DNA from: Neocallimastix lanati (nom. inval.)
Lineage: Eukaryota; Neocallimastigomycota; Neocallimastigomycetes; Neocallimastigales; Neocallimastigaceae
Direction: 5' to 3'
NCBI GenBank assembly: GCA_016946835.1
Contig: JACVTC010000008.1
Coordinates: forward strand, 968,501 to 1,032,500
DNA length: 64,000 bases
The position numbers and the translations under genes are program-made. The first letter of the stretch is position 1. Every line of letters begins with the position of its first letter. Below the pieces are notes generated by a model. It was not told the DNA's origin. It made no database searches and was given only the letters and a program-made list of their open reading frames with translations. Shown here in pieces: positions 49,423 to 58,941 of this stretch.

Positions 49423-49425
49423 TAG

Positions 49426-51321
49426 TTATTTTTTTATTAATATCAAATCAATATTATATAGTATTTTTTTATTATTAATATCAATATCAATATTATATAA
49501 TTTTTTTATTATTAATATCAATATTATATAATTTTTTTGTTATATAATATCAATATCAATATTATATATATTTTTTATTATTAATATCAATATCAATATT
49601 ATATAGTTTTTTTATTTTATTAAAATTTTAATAAAAACATATAACTAAAAATTGATAGAAATTAAGATAAAATACAAAAGTGTAATAATAAAACATTATT
49701 AACATATATATATTTTTTTTATTTATCAAAATTAAATTATTATTTAATATTATTAATTTATTTATTTTATTTATTTATATGTTTATTTTTTAATGAATTT
49801 TTAAGCCACATTTTTCGAAATGCACTATTATGAAATGAACACCTCTCATAATTTTTTATTATTCTTTTATTTATTTATTTATTTCAATTTCAAATGTCAA
49901 ATTATAATAATATATTATTAAATATGATTATTATATTTTTTTTTTTTTTTTTGTAATATAAATAAACAAAAATAATCAGTTTTAATGGGCCATTCAAAGT
50001 TATTATAGCTTTAATATTATGGTTCTATCTACAAATTTTCAAATATATAATAAATTAATTTTGCAATTCGAAAGTAATACTAATTAAAAATAATATATAT
50101 AATTTTTTATAATAATAGAAATAAACTGGTTTACATAATTTTATGTGAATATAAAAATAAAGAAAGATATATAATTTTGAAAGTATTTAACGCCACAATT
50201 CTATTTAAATACTTTTAATTCACAATAAAAATTTAATATTGATGAAAGTTTTTATTTGTATTTAAAAATCATTAATTTCATTAATTTATTACTCATTTAC
50301 TACAACAGATCGATCGATATCGTATATGTAATAGGGTATAAAAAAAAAAAACATAAAAGATTTTTCTATTACTATAAATATAGATATAAGAATAAAGGAT
50401 ACTTTATATTTTATGAATATAATATTGTTTTATAGTTTTAAAAAAAATATATATATAAAAAAAATAACATTATATATATAAAACTTAAAGTCATTAAATA
50501 ATAATAATATATAATAATAATATTAATTATTTTAATAAATTTATTAATATTTAAATTTAAATTTAATTAAATTAAATCTTTAATCATGCATATATTAACA
50601 TTTAAAATATAATTATTAATAATATATAACAAACTTAAATAAATAAATAGATAGATAAATAAATAAATAGATAAATAATAAATAAATTAGTAAATAATTA
50701 GATAAATAATAAATAAATATATAAATAAATTCTATTTAAATTTAAAAAAATTTCATTGTCAAATAAATAAAATGGTTGGAAAATAGAAACGAGAAAATAA
50801 ATGGATAGATAAATTATAGATAATAAAAAATTTCTTATTTAATAATAAAAAAAAATTTTTTTTTATTTTTTGTTATTTAAAAAAACAAGAAATTAAAGAA
50901 ATCATAAAAATTAGAAGAAACCTATTTTTTGGTTATTTTTATTTTTTCTAAATCAGGTATAAATATAAAGAAAATATATTTTTTAAAATTAAATAATTTA
51001 TTTATTTTTTTTTTTGAAATTATAATTTAAATAAAAAAATATATATATAATAATATATAATTATTAATTTATTTATATAAACAAAAAAACAAATTATATA
51101 TATATATAATTATTATTTATTTATTTATTTATATAAACAAACCAAATATATATATAATATAATTATTATTTTATTATTTATTTATATAAATATATAAACA
51201 AACAAACAAACAAACAAACAAAAATATATATATAATAATAATATATAATTATTATTTTTATTTATTTATTTATATATACAAATAAACAAACAAATCAACC
51301 AAAAAAAAAAGTTAATTCGAC
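49426..51321. other. AT-rich intergenic with degenerate tandem repeats
   Basis: 49430-49620 has about five copies of a unit holding ATCAATATCAATATTATATA. 50640-50740 has AAATAGATAAAT-type runs. 51035-51300 has about four degenerate ~70-bp units (TATATAATTATTATTTATTT then AAACAAACAAAC), ending 30 bp before the gene at 51322, so they form its promoter region. No gene otherwise. Confidence 0.65.
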
Positions 51322-51894
51322 ATGTACAATATGCCATACGGAGGAGGTGGTTACCCACCATATCAACAAGGAGGTTACCCACCACAAGGAGGTTTTCCAC
51401 CACCAGGCGGTATGCCACCACCGGGAGGAATACCACCACCAGGTGCTTTTGCTAATGGAGGTTTCAATCCTTACGGTAATGCTTCTGCTGCTAATGCCAA
51501 TGACGATGATGAATATGAATACATCACTGATGATGATGGTGACTACATTGAAGATGAAGATGGTACCATTTTAACTATTGATGAAGCTCAAAGTAGAGGT
51601 TTAGTTGCCCCAGCTGGTGAAGGTGAACGTGGTATCGGTAAGAAACTTTTAATTGGTGGTGCTGTTCTTGGTGGTCTCTGGATTCTTAGAAAACAACTTA
51701 AGAAGAAGAAGAAGGTCAAGAAGCAAAAGCCAGCTAATAATCCTTACCAACAACCTCAAAATATTTATGGCCAACCACAACAAGGTATGTACGGTCAACC
51801 AGCTCAATACCCACCATTTAAGAGAGATGTTCCACCAGGTCCAGGTTTCGGTGGTCCGGGTTTCGGTGGTCCAGGTTACGGTGGCGGTTGGTAA
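51322..51894 (+). CDS. Pro/Gly-rich small protein with acidic domain and one hydrophobic segment
   Basis: 190 residues, ATG at 51322. Residues 1-48 are Gly/Pro/Tyr-rich with GGYPP, GGFPPPGG and GGMPPPGG repeats. 61-81 are strongly acidic (DDDEYEYITDDDGDYIEDED), and 82-104 a short ordered link (ILTIDEAQSRGLVAP). 107-122 is a hydrophobic, Gly-rich segment (KKLLIGGAVLGGLWIL) that could span or insert into a membrane, followed by a very basic stretch (KQLKKKKKVKKQK, 125-136). The C-terminus is Gln/Pro then GPGFGGPG repeats ending GGGW. The ORF has markedly higher GC and a few preferred codons (GGT, CCA, AAG) compared with its surroundings, suggesting strong expression. I do not recognise the family. 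The layout suggests a small membrane or vesicle protein with proline-rich, sticky ends. Confidence 0.87.
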   Translation: MYNMPYGGGGYPPYQQGGYPPQGGFPPPGGMPPPGGIPPPGAFANGGFNPYGNASAANANDDDEYEYITDDDGDYIEDEDGTILTIDEAQSRGLVAPAGEGERGIGKKLLIGGAVLGGLWILRKQLKKKKKVKKQKPANNPYQQPQNIYGQPQQGMYGQPAQYPPFKRDVPPGPGFGGPGFGGPGYGGGW

Positions 51895-52869
51895 ATGTAA
51901 TAGATTACCAAAAAAGTGAGAGAGAGAACAAAAAAAAAAAAAAAAAAAAATTCAATAAAAAACTTTTATCCTTTAAAAAATATTTTTATGTTTATTTATA
52001 TTGACCAAAAAAAAAAAAACTTTAAAAAAAAAAGTACTCATAATCAAAAAAAAAAGTAAATAATAATATTTAATATTTTCAAATATACATTTAAACTAAT
52101 GTATTTTAATTAAATATACTATATAATTATGTTAAAATACTTTTATTTGAATTATTTCAAATTTCTGGAACAAAAAAAAAAAAAAAAAAAAATTAAAAAT
52201 TAAATAAACAAATAAACAAATAAGCAAATAAATAATAATAATAATAATAAAGTAAATAACAAAAAAAAAACAAAATAAAATAAAATAAATTTTTATAATA
52301 ATAAAAATATTTGAATAAGTGTTATAATAAATTTTCTTATATGTGAAAATTTGTAATGTGATGACTATTATTATTATTTTTTTAAAAAAAAAGATAAATT
52401 CTTACTATTAAATGTATATATATAATATTGTCATTATAGTTTTGTTATCATAGACAAATATATTTTTTTATATCATTGATTTTATATCTATGTAGGATAT
52501 ATATATAAAAATGTGAATGCTTTAGTTAAATATATTATTGATATACTATTGAGTTTATTGAGTATTGAGTATTGAATATTAAATATTGGGTGTTTATTTA
52601 AAGTATCTATATATTAATAATAATAATAATATTATTATTATTATTACTTTTCATGGTTATTTATTTTATTAATTGTTATTTTTTATTTTATATTTATATT
52701 TATATTGAAATTTTTTTTTTTTTCTTTTTTTTTTTTTTTTTCTATTTGTAAATATTTTTATTTTAAGAACAGAATTAAAAGGAATAACCGAAGTTTTATT
52801 TTTTCAAAATTTTATTAATATTTATAGTTATTAATAATGGTATAAGAAAAAAAAAATTTTTTTTTTTTA
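51895..52869. other. 3' flank of the Pro/Gly gene, A/T homopolymers
   Basis: A runs at 51931-51950, 52007-52018 and 52171-52191, then A/T sequence. The AATAAA at 51954 is a possible polyadenylation signal. No gene. Confidence 0.6.
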
Positions 52870-53200
52870 TATATATATTTATTTTCATGTCATTATTTTC
52901 ATGTCATTATTTTCATGTCACTTTTTTATGTCTACTTTTTTATGTCTTCTTTTTTTTGCTTTTTTTTTTACGTTATTATTTTATATATATAATTTTTTTA
53001 TATGACATGTTTCTTATATCTTTGTTTTCATATTATTTTAATATCACACTTTTTTAATATCACACTTTTTTAATGTCATTATTTTTTGTCTTCTTTTTTA
53101 ATGTCATTTTTTTTATATATCATTTTTTTTATATGATATTATTTCTATGTCATATTATTTTAATGTTATCACAATTTTTTTATGTCCAAAATAAAATTTT
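52870..53200 (+). repeat. ATGTCAT-rich satellite, T-rich strand forward
   Basis: Repeated TTTTCATGTCATTATT, TTTTTTATGTCT and TTAATATCACAC units, irregular. Same word family as the satellite at 55155-57310 and the reverse complement of that at 53220-54240. Confidence 0.75.
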
Positions 53201-53219
53201 GTTTAAATTAATTTTCATA

Positions 53220-54240
53220 TGATATTCATGATAAATAAATAACATAAAAAGAGTGACAAAAAAATTAACATAAAAAAAATGACATAAAAAAATTAACATA
53301 AAAAAAGTGATAATATAAAAGTATGACATAAAATAAAGATATATTAAAAATGACATATAAAAAAATTACAAAAAAATATTACAGAAAAATATTACAGAAA
53401 AAAAACGACATTAAAAAGAGTAACATAAAAAAACATACAACATAATAAATAATAGACTAAATAATAATTATTATTTTAACATTAAAAACAGAATATTGGA
53501 AATGACAGGTTTCATTAATTAATTTAATAATTTTAACATTAGAAAATAAGACATAAAAATTAAAAAATGACATGAAAAAAGAAGACATAAAAAGAAGACA
53601 TAAAAAACAATGAAATATAAAATGACAGAATAAATTTGTTATCAATGGTATGACAAAAGGAAATGAAAAGGCTACATTAAATAGTTTTAAAAATTTGACA
53701 ATAATATGACATAAAAATAAATGAGATATAAAAAAACGACATAAAAAAAAAAGTGACATAAATAAAATGACATAAAATTGAAAGAGATTCTTCATATGAA
53801 GTCAATATAAAGGGGAACGTATCACCTTATCCAGATTCTTTAGTGCTGCATTTAAAACAGAGTAATATTAAAAAACATGACATAAAAATAAAGACATATA
53901 AAACATGTCATAAAAAAACTAAATATAAAATGACAAGCTAAATTTTTAATATTAGAAATATGACAAAACGGAAATGAAAAGACTATATTTAACAATTTAA
54001 TAATATAATAGTTTAATAAATATATGACATAAAAAAATATAAAAAAATGTCATAAAAATGATATAAAAACGTGACATATAAAAATGACGTATAAAACAAT
54101 ATAACATACAAAAAAATAAAATGAAAAAGGAAGACATTAAAAAGGACATTAAAATAATATGTCATGAAAATAAAGATATAAGAAATATAGCATATAAGAA
54201 AATGACTTTAAAAAAAGAAAACACAAAAAAGTGACATTAT
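53220..54240 (-). repeat. ATGACATAAAA satellite (reverse orientation)
   Basis: About 1 kb built of GACATAAAAAAA-type units, the reverse complement of the T-rich satellites on both sides. An island at 53785-53865 with more G/C is not repeat and may be a buried coding scrap. Open frames here are translated repeat. Confidence 0.75.
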
Positions 54241-54856
54241 AAAAAAAATTTTATGTTTATCAGATTTTAACATGGAATTCATGTTTTTTATTGAATTTAC
54301 TTCATAATAAAAGCAATATCCACTAGTGAAAGATAAATTTTCATAAGTTCCATATTGATTCACATCAATATCCCTTAAAAGTTCAATTAAAGATTCAGTA
54401 CATTTTTTAAATGTAGAAATATCTAAGAAAGCTTTATCTCAACCAGACTGTGTAATTAAATCAATAGAATATGGACACAAATTATTTTCTTCATCAAAAA
54501 AACGTTTGAACTTTAAGCCATTCATTATATCTTTAAACATATGTGGCTGAAATATTTCGCTTGATTAAAGCAACTTCACTACAAACTGGAAAGCATTTTT
54601 AATGGTTCTTTATAGAAAAATTTTGGCATTTCCTTGTTTTAATACTGAAACATAATTAACCAAGGATATCAAAGTTATGCATTCTTTAATATAATCCAAA
54701 TTTTTAATTTCTTCTTTACATTTGTCACTTAATTTCAGATAAAGAGCTTTCTGGATCTACAGAAATATTTCTTCTTGAAAGAGGTGAATAAGTAATAAGA
54801 TCAGCATGGATTAATGCTACAAAAAATAAAGTAATTAATAAAAATAGACTTTTCAT
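54241..54856 (-). pseudogene. Dead secreted-protein gene
   Basis: From the ATG at 54856 the minus strand gives a clear signal peptide (KSLFLLITLFFVALIHA, cleavage likely before DLITYSPLSRR). A frameshift near 54740 is followed by a Cys-containing helical stretch (KCKEEIKNLDYIKECI, then ISLVNYVSVLKQGN), and after more stops by DEENNLCPYSIDLITQS, FKKCTESLIELLRDID and NQYGTYENLSFTSGYC. Spaced Cys residues (KCKEE, KECI, NLCPY, KKCTE, SGYC) suggest a small disulfide-bonded secreted protein of about 190 residues. I do not know the family. It sits between oppositely oriented satellites. Confidence 0.78.
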
Positions 54857-55154
54857 CTTAATTATTTTAAAATATTATTTGATTATTTAGTAAAAATTTT
54901 ATTTATATAATATTTCTATTTTAAAAAATCAATTAAAAATTTATATTATATAACTAATAAGAAATTTTATTACAGAGAATATTTAATTATTTTAAATATG
55001 TTTACATTTATTATAGCGCTATATTAAATTTACCTTTTATAAATTCGATTATAATTTAAATGCTTAATTAATTTAAATAATAAAAAATTAATTAAATTAG
55101 AATTTACTTTATTTTTCTAACCTTTAATAAAGTAAAATTATAATTAAACCTAAT
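54857..55154. other. AT-rich spacer upstream of the dead secreted gene
   Basis: Plain A/T sequence containing the old promoter region. Nothing else is seen. Confidence 0.6.
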
Positions 55155-57310
55155 TTTCTATGTCACTTTTTATATATCATTTATATTACTATTTTAATGT
55201 CTCTTTTTTATATGTTATTTTTTATTTGTCATTTTTTTTTTTTGTTTTTTTTATATGTCTTTTTTTTTGTCATTTCTTATGTCATTTTTTATGTTCCATT
55301 TTCTATGTCTCTTTTTTATATCATTTATATTACTATTTTAATGTCTCTTTTTTATTTCTTTATTTTTATATTACTTCTTTTTATTTCATTTTTTATATGT
55401 CATTTTTTTATGTCATTATTTATGTCATTTGTTATGTTCCATTTTCTATTTCTCTTTTTTATATCATTTATATTACTATTTTAATGTCTCTTTTTTATTT
55501 CTTTATTTTTATATTACTTCTTCTTATTTCATTTTTTATATGTCATATTTTATGTCATCTTTTATGTCATTTTTTTATATCATTTGTTATATTCCATTTT
55601 CTATGTCTTTTTTTATATCATTTATGTTACTATTTTAATGTCTCTTTTTTATTTCTTTATTTTTATATTACTTCTTTTTATTTCATTTTTTATATGTTAT
55701 TTTTTTTTTGTCATTTTTTATGTCATTTGTTTTGTTCCATTTTCTATGTCTCTTTTTTATATCATTTATATTACTATTTTAATGTCTCTTTTTTATTTCT
55801 TTATTTTTATATTACTTTTTTTTATTTCATTTTTTATATGTTATTTTTTTATGTCATTTTTTATGTCATTTGTTTTGTTCCATTTTCTATGTCTCTTTTT
55901 TATATCATTTATTTTACTATTTTAATATCTCTTTTTTATATCTTTATTTTTATATTACTTCTTTTTATTTCATTTTTTATATGTCATTTTTTTATGTCAT
56001 TTTTTTATGTCATTTTTTTATGTCATTTGTTATGTTCCATTTTCTATGTCTCTTTTTTATATCATTTATGTTACTATTTTAATGTCTCTTTTTTATTTCT
56101 TTATTTTTATATTACTTCTTTTTATTTCATTTCTCATATGTCATTTTTTATATGTCATTTTTTTATGTCATTTTTTTATGTCATTTGTTATGTTCCATTT
56201 TCTATGTCTCTTTTTTATATCATTTATGTTACTATTTTAATGTCTCTTTTTTATATGCTATTTTTTTATGTCTTTTTTTATATGTCATCTTTTATGTTAT
56301 CTTTTATGTCATTTTTTTATGTCATTTGTTATGTTCCATTTTCTATGTCTCTTTTTTATATCATTTATTTTACTATTTTAATTTCTCTTTTTCATATGTT
56401 ATTTTTTTATGTCTTTTTTTATATATCTTTTTTTATGTCATTTTTTATGTCATTTGTTATGTTCCATTTTCTATGTCTCTTTTTTATATCATTTATATTA
56501 CTATTTTAATGTCTCTTTTTTATTTCTTTATTTTTATATTACTTCTTTTTATTTCATTTTTTATATGTCATTTTTTTTATGTCATTTTTTTATATCATTT
56601 GTTATGTTCCATTTTCTATTTCTCTTTTTTATATCATTTATGTTACTATTTTAATGTCTCTTTTTTATATGTTATTTTTTTATGTCTTTTTTTATATGTC
56701 ATATTTTATGTCATCTTTTATGTAATTTTTTTATATCATTTGTTATATTCCATTTTCTATGTCTCTTTTTTATATAATTTATGTTACTATTTTAATGTCT
56801 CTTTTTTATATGTTATTTTTTATGTCATTTTTTATATGTTTTTTTTATATGTCTTTTTTTATGTCATTATTTATGTCATTTGTTATGTTCCATTTTCTAT
56901 GTCTCTTTTTTATATCAATTATATTACTATTTTAATGTCATTTTTTTATATGTTATTTTTTTATGTCATTTTTTATATGTTTTTTTTATATGTCTTTTTT
57001 TATGTCATTATTTATGTCATTTGTTATATTTCATTTTCTATTTCTCTTTTATATATCATTTATGTTACTATTTTAATATCTCATTTTTATTTCTTTATTT
57101 TTATATTACTTCTTTTTATTTCATTTTTTATATGTCATTTTTTTATGTCATTATTTATATCATTATTTATATCATTTGTTATGTTCCATTTTCTATGTAT
57201 ATTTTTTATATCATTTATGGTACTATTTTAATGACACTTTTTTATATCTTTAATTTTATGTTACTTTTTTTATTTCATTTTTTATATGCCTTTTTTTTTA
57301 TGTGTTAAAC
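55155..57310 (+). repeat. T-rich satellite, ~146-bp monomer, about 14 copies
   Basis: The landmark TTCCATTTTCTAT occurs (once as TTTCATTTTCTAT) near 55290, 55436, 55589, 55735, 55879, 56033, 56192, 56336, 56462, 56607, 56748, 56887, 57029 and 57183. Spacing is 126-159 bp, mean about 146. Each monomer runs TTCCATTTTCTATGTCTC, TATATCATTTATGTTACT, then TTTAATGTCTC, TTATTTCTTTATTTTTATA and ATGTCATTTTTT units. All three forward frames stay open for long distances (MSLFYIIY-type peptides), which is the expected result of stop-poor T-rich repeats, not evidence of a gene. Confidence 0.92.
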
Positions 57311-57726
57311 TTTTCATCAGTACTTTAAATAATAAAAAATAAATAAAAGAAAAAAAAAAAGACAAAAACCATAGTCTTTATCTTTATTACAATCCCTTAT
57401 CATCATTGATAATATATTCTCTATTATTTTTTCACTATTATCATTATTAGCAATATCGACTCTGGAAGAAATAATTAACAAATGGATTGAGATAAGAAAT
57501 CACCATTATTATAAAATTTCTGAATAAGGGTGATGGAAAAGCCCTCTCCCTCCCCTTTTGAGGTGGATATCAAACTTATTGGTATGATGGATAACCGCCT
57601 CCCTCTGTATGGATATCTTCTATTTTTTATTTATAAATATAAATATGGAATATATAGGTATATATTTATATAAAAAAAAGGAGGGAGGTCTTCGTTGATA
57701 TATATTTTAAATTATGATTTAATAAC

Positions 57727-57772
<46 letters not shown>

Positions 57773-57893
57773 TTATTTTTCTAATATTATTTAAAATAGT
57801 AACAAATAGTAACGTGAAATTAAAAATAATATTCAAAAATAAAGTATATAAATAAATTCAGAAAAAAGTTCCTATGTAATGAATTTCATTTCC
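57311..57893. other. Spacer with a C-rich/G-rich paired island
   Basis: 57525-57700 is unusually rich in CCCTC and GGAGG: CCCTCTCCCTCCCC at 57542-57555, CCTCCCTC at 57598-57605 and its complement GAGGGAGG at 57681-57688. A pyrimidine run is followed by TATGGATATC. No ORF or RNA family recognised. The rest is A/T, with an AT dinucleotide run at 57741-57770. Confidence 0.55.
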
Positions 57894-58317
57894 TTATGGA
57901 TTAGAGTTTGAATTAACTCTCTGAATGAAAGAAATTATAGTCTTCTCCATCAGAGGCAGGCATTGAGCCCTGCTAGCCTGTCCTACTTCATTTTCAGCGT
58001 TGACGCTCCTGGTTAGTTTGCGCTTATACTTTCGAAATAGTAACCCTTGCCGAGTACTAGCCCGAGGCATAATTTCTGTTAAGAGAGCCGCAGATCGCAC
58101 CAAGAATGGCGTTTTTGAATAATCACCAGAAATAATTTGGTTCTTAAACAAAATATTCCATTCCTTTTTGTAATTTAAATCTATTATATCTGCATCCCTT
58201 CCACCAAGAAGAAAGTTATACAATCGGTACCACGTCACATATATATTTACACACTCATTATTCAGAAATTTACTTAAATTACCACGATTTTCCCCAATTG
58301 AACTATTCACTAAATTA
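57894..58317 (-). pseudogene. 5'-truncated LINE copy, C-terminal tail only
   Basis: The minus strand reads LYNFLLGGRDADIID, KNQIISGDYSKTPFLVRSAA and RSVNAENEVGQASRAQ. This aligns with the last ~100 residues of the LINE ORF at 58942-63441 (FNFLLGGRSINN, SGAYSDTPFLV, KSVNAEETVRQASRA) at moderate identity, so it is a different subfamily. It is cut at 58317, where the 7-bp array begins. Truncation at the 5' side is typical of target-primed reverse transcription, though breakage at the array is also possible. Confidence 0.88.
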
Positions 58318-58670
58318 GAAAATAAATAATAAATAATAAATAATAAATAATAAATAATAAATAATAAATAATAAAAAGAGTATTTATTAATATATAATAA
58401 ATAATAAATAATAAATAATAAATAATAAATAATAAAAAGAGTATTTATTAATATATAATAAATAATAAATAATAAATAATAAATAATAAATAATAAAAAG
58501 AGTATTTATTAATATATAATAAATAATAAATAATAAATAATAAATAATAAATAATAAAAAGAGTATTTATTAATATATAATAAATAATAAATAATAAATA
58601 ATAAATAATAAATAATAAATAATAAATAATAAATAATAAAAAGAGTATTTATTAATATATAATAAATAAT
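58318..58670. repeat. 7-bp array organised in a 61-bp higher-order repeat
   Basis: AATAAAT units broken at regular intervals by AAAAAGAGTATTTATTAAT starting at 58373, 58434, 58495, 58556 and 58638. The first intervals are exactly 61 bp, and the last is 82, that is 61 plus three 7-bp units. Copies are essentially identical, which indicates recent amplification. Confidence 0.95.
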
Positions 58671-58941
58671 TTTTTTTTTTTTTTTTTTTATTTTTTTTTT
58701 TTTTAACGGCAGCAAACTTGTTTCATCTTTATTAATTAAATATTTGATAAAATACATGTAATAAAATAATAAAAAAAAAAAAAAGATAAAATAATAAACA
58801 AAAAATAAAACACAAAATAAAAATAAAATAATGGTATAATATATTCTAGTTTCATTTAATTAATATTTGTAAGACTTCACAAGGGCATTATTATACTGAA
58901 GTATAATAATTAACTTTGACTTCGCAATGTTAATCATAATT
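58671..58941 (-). other. LINE 3' UTR with stem-loop and poly(A) tail
   Basis: T tracts at 58671-58703 are the probable poly(A) tail on the minus strand, abutting the 7-bp array. The 3' UTR holds a perfect 10-bp inverted repeat ATTATTATAC/GTATAATAAT (58887-58896 and 58901-58910) around a 4-base loop, 31-54 bases after the stop codon. Such 3' stem-loops are recognised by LINE reverse transcriptases in several families; this role is inferred here. Confidence 0.65.

Noticed and set aside
53785-53865. Possible gene scrap inside the reversed satellite
   Set aside because: The minus strand gives about 20 plausible residues (SVLNAALKNLDKVIRSP), too short and too degenerate to call.
55160-57308. Long overlapping forward frames of Phe/Leu/Ile/Tyr in the T-rich satellite
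   Set aside because: Three frames are open at once over the same tandem repeat; this follows from stop-poor T-rich sequence rather than coding.
58318-58670. Heptamer arrays as telomeric repeats
   Set aside because: They contain only A and T, lie internally at several sites in both orientations, and lack the G-rich strand of a telomere.
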